NCBI RefSeq assembly: GCF_000149955.1
Contig: NC_030999.1
Coordinates: forward strand, 1,599,606 to 1,663,605
Reading direction: 5' to 3'
DNA from: Fusarium oxysporum f. sp. lycopersici 4287
Lineage: Eukaryota > Ascomycota > Sordariomycetes > Hypocreales > Nectriaceae
Length of the DNA stretch: 64,000 nt
Made by a program: the position numbers and the translations under genes. Positions 55,878 through 64,000 of the stretch are shown in pieces; the stretch's first letter is position 1; every line of letters begins with the position of its first letter. The notes beneath the pieces were generated by a model, which worked only from the letters and a program-made list of their open reading frames with translations, did not search any database and was not told the origin of the DNA.

Positions 55878-57254
55878 ATGTGTGGTAACGGTAGCTAAGA
55901 AGGACTGAGGACCCGGAGAGAATCTGTCATCTGGTGGTTGCATGATGGAAGCATGACTCCGACTCATTAATGTGTCTGGCCCCGCGCTCGTCACAAGTAG
56001 ATATATCCGAATCTCGCAAGTGGGCGCATTGTATTTTGTTAGCTATGGGAAGATCTTACCTGTTTATAATTGTTACTTGCGAACAAGTTCTTGGTCAGCA
56101 ATGGCCTGAACAAAATACCGTTTTTTAATCTTAGGTTTGGCGCACTGTACTTTTACAGAAGGCATGTACGTCGAGGCCTAATATTCCCACATAATATTTT
56201 TGATTGACCACAGCCAGGTATCGATTCTAAAGAGGCCCTAAGTAATTTAACCCGTAATGCTAAGCAGACTTTGAGATATGGAGCGTTACAATAGGGGAAT
56301 GAATGCTGAGTCCCGACGGGTTACATTCACGTCTACCTGTACCCTAGCAAGTTTAGAGTGCGCTGCATAACATAGATAGGAACTGGAGTGAATCATGAGT
56401 ATATCTAGGATGCAGACATGTGACTCAACAGGTTAGCCTCGTTTAATTCAGTGCATTTGGGCTCCCGTTCAAGATCCTTCTCCCTGCCGCCCCTATCTAA
56501 CATAACTTCTCAGCATGACTCACCCAGTGACCTATGTCTAATGGAGATATTTATGGGTCTGACAGCGGAGTCTGTCGTGACTCTGCAAGTCTTCTCTCCG
56601 ACGTGAAATCGGAAAATCCGTGTTTTGGCATGGTTGCACGGGAGTCAACCTCATAAAAAACAAATTTCATCACATAGGTGCCAGGATTCGGAAAGACACT
56701 ATAGAATGGCCCAGAAGCCTTCGAACGCCCTCATATTGTCAAGAAGAAGGCTCTTAACCAGTCGATGATCTTGACGAAGCCGATGGTGAGCTGGTATGCC
56801 TGCGTTACTATGTTCCTATAATGGAAGGTTCTCTCGTTTTGTGTATCTAGCTATAAAGCGCTGATGAACCCAAATTCATTCCCAAGGACGAAGCCATTCG
56901 TTTTGATGTCTCCCGGCTCGCCACGTTGCATTCTATTGTGTTAAGCGGCTTGATAACGACTCTGATGTGCTGTATGTGGACTTTAATAGGAGACGGAATC
57001 GATTGAGCTAAAAGAAATCTTCATGCTCACTGTAATGGAGAGTTTATCGATTGTATTAAAGTTAAGCTAAAGGCATGCTATGCTGTCATTGCTAAACCTA
57101 CTGCATTTTCTGAAGTATCTATTTATATTAACCTATGTCATGTGAAGCTTATCAGCACTGACTTTGCCGTACAACACAGCCTACCACTATTCGGCTCTCC
57201 ATCCCTATCTGGCTGAGCTATTTTACTCCACCTATCCAGAGTCATTAATATCAC
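55878..57254. other. non-coding stretch
   Basis: No gene. Near 56316-56345 a short segment resembles the first 30 bp of the gypsy LTR (GGTTACA..CACGT.TACCT); too short to call. Confidence 0.4.
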
Positions 57255-57893
57255 CTAGGGTGCGACGACTGACTTGCCAGAGCCGTAAATGATATTCTCG
57301 ACTTTGAGGTTAAGACTACTGCCGGAGCCGAGGCCACTGGGGCACTCGGGCTGGTTGCTGACGGCAAGGTTCAGGTGGCACTTCTCGTCGACACCGCGCT
57401 TGCAGGTGGGTTCATTGATGTTGTACAACTCATAATTCTGGGCGACCCAGCTTGTGGGCTCGTCAAGGCATGAAGCGACATAGTTCATGGAATTGGCGGC
57501 CGATAGGGGAAGCTTGCCGTTGTCGAGGATTTCATTGCATTTGGAGGCGTGGACGAACTCGTAGTCCATGACAATGCCACCGCCCTGCTGGGGGTTCTTA
57601 GTAGCGGACTCGCCGAAGCCAAGGTAGTTCCAAGCATCGTAGGAGATGTCGTGAGCACCCCCGGAGGAGTCGATCTTGAGGAGATGGACGTCGCGGCCCT
57701 CGTTGGAAACCTTGACGCAGATGTTGTTGCAGTCAACGGTACCGGGCCAGTAGGCAACGCGGTTGGTGTCGATCTTACAGCCGAGAACTCCAATGGTGCT
57801 AGAGTACTGATCGTGGGGAGTAATACTTGCAGAGCTACGAGTAAACATGTTAACTAATATTAAGCCGAAAACACAGTTTGTCATTTGGGTCAA
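57255..57893 (-). CDS. secreted Cys-containing protein, possible double-psi barrel fold, 212 aa
   Basis: Single exon. N-terminal secretion signal (CVFGLILVNMF..SSAS). The mature part opens with GVLGCKIDTNRVAYWP and contains GGAHDISYDAWNYLGFG and a spaced set of eight Cys. I recall near-identical secreted proteins across Fusarium and related fungi. Their pattern is reminiscent of RlpA/barwin-like double-psi beta-barrel proteins, but I cannot confirm the fold from sequence alone. Likely extracellular; role unknown. Coding region is GC-rich and intact, unlike the AT-rich flanks. Confidence 0.7.
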   Translation of the reverse strand: MTQMTNCVFGLILVNMFTRSSASITPHDQYSSTIGVLGCKIDTNRVAYWPGTVDCNNICVKVSNEGRDVHLLKIDSSGGAHDISYDAWNYLGFGESATKNPQQGGGIVMDYEFVHASKCNEILDNGKLPLSAANSMNYVASCLDEPTSWVAQNYELYNINEPTCKRGVDEKCHLNLAVSNQPECPSGLGSGSSLNLKVENIIYGSGKSVVAP

Positions 57894-58157
57894 AAGTAGT
57901 GTATATGTTTTTATATTAAAATCAGTTTTTATTTCTAAGGCGTATGTATAAAAATACGAAATAATACGATTTATGTTATTCTATAGTTATATTGCTCCTT
58001 TTACAGTTGGTTCCGTACGTAATAATCTATTTATTTATAAGTTTACTTTATAGTACTTAAATACTCATTTTACTTTTTTAGTCTTTCGAGGGCTATAGCA
58101 ATGTATTATTTTAGTAAATACCCTTTGTTTACGAGACGAATAGTAATACATGGAGCC
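57894..58157. other. AT-rich intergenic stretch
   Basis: Promoter side of the secreted-protein gene; nothing else seen. Confidence 0.4.
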
Positions 58158-59386
58158 CTAAGCAAGCTCTGTTTCAATAATACCCTCCATCGATTCAAAT
58201 GGACCCCAGATCTTCAGTACATTCAGCCCAACACTCTGAATCAGCTGGCGCCACTCATTCTCTGTTCTCTCCTTTGCACCCAGACAAGCCATCATGGTGA
58301 TGTCGGACGTCGTCACCCGCGCGAGGGGCTTGATGGAGTTCATAATGCTCTCGTGGATAAGAAGTTTTGAATAGCCAGGCTCCATTGCATCAGCGATGTG
58401 CTTGAGGATTTGACTTGCTTTATTGTCTTCCCAGTCGTGCAAGATATTGTGCATGAAGTAAGCTCGAGCGCCTCTGACTGGTTGGGGAGTCAAGAAGTCG
58501 TGAGGCTTTACAGATATAATGTCCGGAATATCGAGTTCACTAAGGATCCCCGGTAGATCTTGGAGGACTAAGCTTCCCGCAGGAGTACCAGGATGGCGGA
58601 TATGGAACTTGATCAAGTCATGGCCTTTGCTGCCGCCGACATCTACGACCAATGGCCGGTCAAGCTTATAGTTAGCAAGGAGGGTACCGGTCGGGTAGAT
58701 TTCAGGCCAAGGCGTCAGGTTATATTTGGAGTGGCTTTCCATAGCATCATTGAACTCTCTTGCAGCGACAGGATTGGCAACAAGGGACTCAAATACATTC
58801 TCCTTCGAACCGTTCACGAACTGCCAGTTACAGTTATAGGAATCGGTAGGATTCCTATAACCAACTTGTTTCAGGTATTCAGGCAATGTTCGAAACATTG
58901 GGACATTTACAAAATGATATAAGCCCCCATAGACATTGGCGAGTGCTTGGTCTGCAGCCAGTGCTTTCACCCAAGGAGTAGGTTTGTATGTGTCCTCAGC
59001 AGCCTCAATGACTAGATTCTGGCCAGAGATCTGCCGTATCAGTCGCCCTGTCAGCGGTCAATGATTAAGCTTGAAGTTGTTGAAGGGAGTAGCTTACGGA
59101 TCAGCACAGGATCAGTCTTGGTAAGCTCAGCTAGCTCAGCGCAAGTCTTGTCTCCACCCCCAGCCTCAACCCACTTTGTGAAAACACCAGCATCGATCAA
59201 AGTCTTGGTGCATGCGGTAGTAGCTGGGTTGACCCAACAGTGTTGCCAGACGATATCCCAGGGCCTTTGGATTTTGCTCAAGGCCAATGTTAGCGCCTCC
59301 AAGGCACGAAGACGCCCCGCCTCGTTGTTGAAAGACTTATCGTCAAGGCCTTGAAGTGCCTCAATGAGGTTGTTTTCAGAAGGCAT
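58158..59386 (-). CDS. SAM-dependent O-methyltransferase, secondary-metabolism type
   Basis: Exons 59386-59098 and 59047-58158, joined by a 50-nt intron (GTAAGC..GCTGACAG), 392 aa, a normal length for the family. An N-terminal winged-helix dimerisation part is followed by the Rossmann methyltransferase domain: SAM motif I VVDVGGSKGHDL (about 230-241), LVLQDLP, the PVRGARAYFMHNILHDWED segment with the catalytic His (about H300), and a C-terminal GxxERTxxEW helix. Such enzymes methylate hydroxyl groups of polyketides or other aromatic products. No synthase lies next to it in the window, so its substrate is unknown. Confidence 0.88.
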
Positions 59387-60542
59387 AAGACCGAGTTGTG
59401 TAGCTGGTGCAGTGAAAATTGGCTAGTATGCAGGCCAAATCCTAAAATGAGTAGAAAGAGATCTTGTGGGTTGATGGTGCTCAGCAGTGACAGGGCAGAA
59501 GTCCGCATTTTAAAAGTTATCTACGTACTGTGAGCGTAAGCTTCACCTCTCTGTAAAGCCCGTCAAAGCATACCGTTGAAATACTGCAGCTCTAATACAT
59601 AGCAGGGGTATCGTGTTAAGAAGATGTAAGTTTTGGATATGAAACGCCCTTGGTTGTGCTCTATTTTACACTCATGTCGCAACTGGTTGCGCACTTTACT
59701 CGTTTCTTTATTGGTTGGTGTCATGACTTTGCCCGGAAGATCACGTTTCTCTGGAGGGGTGGGAGGTAAATTGCTTAAATCATTAGAGCGACGAAAACAT
59801 CAAGAGGGCGGGAGGGATCTCCCATCAATGAAAAAGACAGTCCCTGATGCGTGATAGATAGGGAATTCTCCTAATTTTCTGATGAGCTGTTAAGCGTCAC
59901 GTAATCATTAGGCGACTGTTCATTAGCAGTATCGCAAGAACTTCTTCACAACTAAGACAATCAGTTGCTCGAAAGATCAGCGCATTCGTGCTGGCCAGCT
60001 GGCCAGACCTGGGACACGAGAGAGGCATGGTGTCGTGACGCAGGCAGAAGTGGCCGCATCACAGAGAGATGGTGGTCCCATATTTCCTGAGACGTTCGGC
60101 CAAACACGGCTTGTCTGCTATTGTAGTGGTGCATCGAAGCGGGCAATATTTCACCCAGGTTGCTGCCTATCCTGCCTAGCTGGCCTGTTTGCCCTGATCT
60201 TGGTGTATGTCCTGATGATTGACAACCACGTCTTTATTTTGCGGGCACAGTCTCAGAAGGCCAATATGTCCAAATTCTCAAGGTACACATACTGCGGTTG
60301 TTGACCAAAGTGGCAAATGGAAACCTGGCAGCGAGACAAGGAGCTGAGTAAGGTGGCTGTACCTGGGGTTGCCAGCGACATTCGATTTGAGACTTCTCTG
60401 GCTTTGCAGTTAATCGTTAGGCTTTCTATGAAAAACTTCAGTTCGCCTATGAATTTCTGACGCCCTTGGTAGCTCAAAGAGTGGTAGCTGAATACTCAAC
60501 GAGCATCCCCAATCTACAACTATCCTTCTCTAACTTCTGAAG
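59387..60542. other. intergenic
   Basis: No supportable gene; a plus frame at 60035-60304 has a hydrophobic segment but no other support. Confidence 0.4.
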
Positions 60543-61443
60543 ATGGCTGAGGACAGCGACACCCGTAACGCGATGTACCAGGCGAGCATTTCGGCTAATA
60601 TGCGCCCTAGGAGAAGAAGGCTTCCCAATTACCCCGAGGCACAACTACATCAGTCAGCCCCGTCCGCACCGGGCGTATTTGATCCCTTCTCCGTTATTTA
60701 CCTCACAGAGGAGCCCGACGCCTACTTGCTGCGAAGCACTGCAGCTACACAACCTCCCCAACGACCTCCACAGCCTGCTCCCTATATTGACCTCACAGGG
60801 CTGCCTGATTCTCCGACTCAAACGCAATATGGAGAGGCTACAAGAAGCGGAGCACGTACGAGCTACCGGCTCCCGCCATGGCGAACTAATCATATTTTCC
60901 GTGATAACCCGGCAACCTCTCACGTAGGAAGCCAGCCATCAGCTACCATGTCGGGCCCGGCGTTTTATCTTCTGAGCCTGTCTATATTCATGGCATCGCC
61001 CAACCGCAAGCCTCGGACGCCCTCACCCCCTCCAACACGAGCAGGCTTTACCCGCAATACCCGTGCCGGTACAGAGAAAGACGACGAAACTGTCGCTATT
61101 TGTCCAGCATGTTATAACGAACTAGCCTATGATCCAGCTGATACCGGATTACACTGTCCCGCGAACACATCAACAGGAAAACGAAAGCGAGCACCCGACG
61201 AGCGCCATTTCTGGGCCTTGAAGAACTGTGGCCATGTAAGTTATCCTATTACATCGAGTCACGAACAGAAAGTAACGTGAAAAGGTCTACTGTGCCAACT
61301 GCTACGCAAAGCGTAATGGTGTAGACTTGCGGGCTCCTGATGAGAAATCTCCTTATCTCGCAGCAGCAGATTTCGGATGCGCCATCGAAGGCTGCAATAC
61401 CAGGGTATCTACAGTGAAGGACTGGGTTGGAATTTACGTTTGA
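60543..61443 (+). CDS. RING-like zinc-binding protein, 283 aa
   Basis: Exons 60543-61235 and 61285-61443; a 49-nt intron (GTAAGT..AAAAG) joins them in phase 0. The N-terminal two thirds are Pro/Arg/Thr-rich and disordered. The C-terminal domain has paired metal ligands CPAC, then KNCGHVYCANC across the splice junction, and later C-x4-C (GCAIEGC), a RING-like arrangement. It ends DWVGIYV. I recall this architecture from fungal proteins labelled cell-cycle control or E3-ligase-like. Ubiquitin-ligase activity is an inference. Looks intact. Confidence 0.75.
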
Positions 61444-61834
61444 ATGTACTTTCCATGCGAGTAGAGTAGTTTGGGCCACGAAGTCGCGAATGAAGTAACG
61501 GATCCTATAAAAGTGATATCGGCATCGGCATACCAAAAGCGCAGTCTATATCTGATAGCTCTATCTGGAAAGGCCAGTTGTTATTTAACGCCGCTTGGAG
61601 CCCGTTGGCAAGTTCTCGGAAGGCAATCCTTCCACTTGGAAAAGCAGGCGGCATTTCCGTGGTTTTGTGTGAGAGTTTGAGAACAGGTTTTTGGTCTTCT
61701 GCTTTTGGCTATGAAGGATCAGGATGACTTCCTAAGGTTGCTAATTGAGTTATCATAAAAGCTCATATTTGTGTTTAAATTGGGAGTCTTCTCGTCGTTG
61801 GGGCTTTGTACCTCTTGTCTTCCAAATTCTTGAG
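61444..61834. other. intergenic
   Basis: No gene seen. Confidence 0.4.
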
Positions 61835-61839
61835 TAAAT

Positions 61840-62026
61840 TGTTGAAAAAAATTGGGAATCCCCCTTATCTTCAGGATTCAGACTATTAGTCTGAAAGTCC
61901 TAGATGAAACTATCTAGAGATATAAACCCGAGAAGAGCTCTCATCTCAGTAATGCACAACTAAGTTTCATAAAAAAAAAAGAAAAATACATTTTTCACCC
62001 AGCACTACTGCGCAATATAAACAACA
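61840..62026 (+). repeat. solo LTR of the copia family
   Basis: 187 bp, TGTTGAAAAA..AACAACA, clearly related to the LTRs at 26688, 31392 and 31955 but with a 22-bp internal deletion and an expanded A run. It is flanked by the perfect 5-bp duplication TAAAT (61835-61839 and 62027-62031), so an element inserted here and was lost by LTR recombination. Confidence 0.95.
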
Positions 62027-62031
62027 TAAAT

Positions 62032-64000
62032 TAGGGGTTTTCATTGTAGTGACTTGATACATCTCGTTAACTTGGTAATAAGACCTTTTATTTCAACGAG
62101 CAATACCATCCACATTTTGGCCCAAACCAGCAGTTTTTACGGTGAACCTAGTAAAATGTCTTGTGAATCAATTGTTCATAAAACTCTGTTTTAAACCGCT
62201 TTCCTGGTGTTTTTGCTTCGGCTATTGAGCGATCACGATGCTGATATCTTGCCTAATGGATCTAACTATTTCCAAATACGCTGTGTTTTGACAATGAATT
62301 ATCCGAATGAGGAACTTCGCGCCATCTTGAGGCTTGAACAACAGTATTGTGAAACGGTAGAGGACCTGGCCTCGACCTGGATGATGAACGAGGGATGCCA
62401 GCCGCGCCAACGTGGCACAATAAATAGTGTTACAATTACAGTTTATTCGATCCTCGCCACCTTGTTACTCGATTTTCTCGAAGCTTCAGCCATTCCAACT
62501 TTCTCTCGCAGCAATACAGCGGCTGTACATGTGTTTTCCACCGAACCTTCGCCAGATTTCGGCGTGTTCGTTCTGAGCTCCTCAGTAGCTGCCGGATGGT
62601 TGTCTTTGGGCCGCTATACTGTACGAAAGTTCGGTCGGCTTTGGATGATTTCTGCTGTTGAGTTGGGTCCATGATGGGGGACTGGAGCTTGTTATACCTT
62701 TGGGAATGTATTTAGAGTTCTATTATCTGCGTGTGATCTGAACAGAAGATAAGCTGAAAAGCTTATCTGCCGCCATGGTTTTGGTAGCTGGTATACTGCC
62801 TGAAGTGTGTTTTCAGAAGCGCTATGTAGAGGTGAACCTAGCCAAGAGACGCCCTACAGCTCACGCACGCCTTTCCTCGTGGTAGTAGGTTCCACGGCCC
62901 TTTTATCCTCGATAAAGGAATCGTTTACATTGCTGGATCAGCAACCGCAGGCTATGAGTGTGTATGTATGTGCGACTCTAATGCTTGCTCTGTTATTAAC
63001 AACTGATTTGGGAGTCATTATATGATGATCTTCAGAAAATGATTTGCGACGAACTTGTCATACCAGCTCGTACTGTTGCAATTGCGACTACCTAAATTAT
63101 ATATAGCATATTAGGACTATGGCCTAGGGCGGACTTGTCATAGTGTCCATAGAAAGGTTTACTAACAGGTATATGTACGTATTGAGTTAGAAAAATGATG
63201 GGATAAGGTGGCACCCCCTTCGATTAGCAGTATAGCGAATAGTATTGAGAACAAGGTCTATTGCTTAGCATTTCCTGATATGTACAGGAGATATGCCAAT
63301 AAAGCTGCATTCGATCATGAATTCTAAGCTCGGTCTGCTCATTTCACCAAAAAGTGCATTATTCATATCTTTCCTTCTATGCTCCTAGAGGTTTTGCTGC
63401 ATTCGACAATGTTACAGAATTTCTATACTGAAAAAGAAAAGGTTATCCCAATTTAATGATTGAGATCCAGGATCTCGTTCGTTTGTTTTATGTTGTTTGT
63501 ACCTGGAGGCAAGGATACTGCTCTCATAGCTAATAGAGATCGTGGCATCTAATTAAACAATAATATACTAATAACATGCACCAGGCCACAAAGGCAATGC
63601 ATTGAGATTGATTGACAGTAACCATAACCCGGCATATCGAAAATTAAATACGACGTAGACCGGGTATATATTAAACCTTATTCATTGCCCCTCCACGAGA
63701 CTCGGTATTTCGCAGCTAAGGATATGATAGGGCGAGGTTCTGCAGGAGACTGGTCTCATACGACTAGCGAATTGCCCACTGATCCCGAACTACTCAGGAA
63801 AGCGGCCTGATTTATAGGCAGCGTTTAGGCGCTGACTCTTTTTTAAATTATCTTACCGTACGTAATTATATGTCGTGATGTAAGTCCTTCAACCATCTCA
63901 TCAACACGGATATGGGTAGCACAGAAAAGCAGTGTGATTACCTATCGGTCGCAGGAAAAGGCCTCGATACCGACCTATATGGCTGCCAACATAGCAATGC
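62032..64000. other. right-edge stretch without supported gene
   Basis: One plus frame (62207-62674, 155 codons, no convincing ATG context, weak hydrophobic segments) may belong to an unknown gene; the rest is AT-rich and empty. Confidence 0.35.

Noticed and set aside
56316..56345. Segment resembling the first 30 bp of the gypsy LTR
   Set aside because: Similarity fades after about 30 bp and no LTR end was found.
58158..59386. O-methyltransferase as part of the ABA3/P450 cluster
   Set aside because: It lies 22 kb away with unrelated genes and repeats between, so no clustering is supported.
1..64000. CRISPR arrays, rRNA or telomeric repeats
   Set aside because: None seen; the only tight tandem repeat is the coding minisatellite at 50086-50250.

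Overview
The window looks like a piece of a gene-poor, transposon-rich (accessory-type) region of a filamentous ascomycete, probably a sordariomycete of the Fusarium/Hypocreales kind. The evidence is short (48-114 nt) introns with GT..CTAAC/CTGAC..AG signals, long gene-free AT-biased stretches, and fungal families: GH18/CBM18 chitinase, an ABA3-like terpene synthase, fungal O-methyltransferase, chromodomain Ty3/gypsy, Ty1/copia, pogo/Fot and Tc1-like elements. The taxon is inferred from recalled family resemblance; no search was run.

Layout. 1-4.7 kb: mostly non-coding, one unknown ORF (1883-2419, minus) and a small secreted-protein candidate (2836-3024). 4.7-7.4 kb: Tc1-like transposase and a convergent uncharacterised gene, bracketed by a short imperfect inverted repeat; possibly one two-gene element. 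7.9-15.8 kb: Ty3/gypsy chromovirus with identical 429-bp LTRs. 16-23.3 kb: uncharacterised genes (paired look-alike introns, a coiled-coil gene with one in-frame stop, an acidic-tract protein). 24.3-25.9 kb: a complete five-exon secreted chitinase. 26.7-32.2 kb: Ty1/copia element with a frameshift, plus an extra 3' fragment. 33-36.2 kb: convergent pair of an ABA3-like sesquiterpene synthase and a cytochrome P450. 37-49.3 kb: old LTRs, a tailed retro-insertion with a 15-bp target duplication, a vWA protein, pogo/Fot relics and a 567-bp duplicated segment. 49.5-64 kb: scattered genes (secreted repeat protein, membrane protein, TM2 protein, secreted Cys protein, O-methyltransferase, RING-like protein) and one copia-type solo LTR.

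The most notable system is the Ty3/gypsy element. Its U3 holds four copies of GGACCGA-N13-TCGGTCC (constant spacing, different spacers) just upstream of a TATA box. Downstream of the 5' LTR there is a 9-nt sequence complementary to a site 35-42 nt after the TATA box, as expected for Tf1-type self-priming. gag and pol are joined by a canonical -1 slippery heptamer (GGGAAAA), a 6-nt spacer and a 10-bp stem-loop. Antisense to the 3' end lies a spliced gene for a 176-residue protein with a perfect Zn2Cys6 cluster and a coiled coil. Proteins of that class commonly bind CGG/CCG half-sites like those in the U3 array, so a self-regulatory circuit is a testable hypothesis. The copy is probably non-autonomous because protease is frameshifted.
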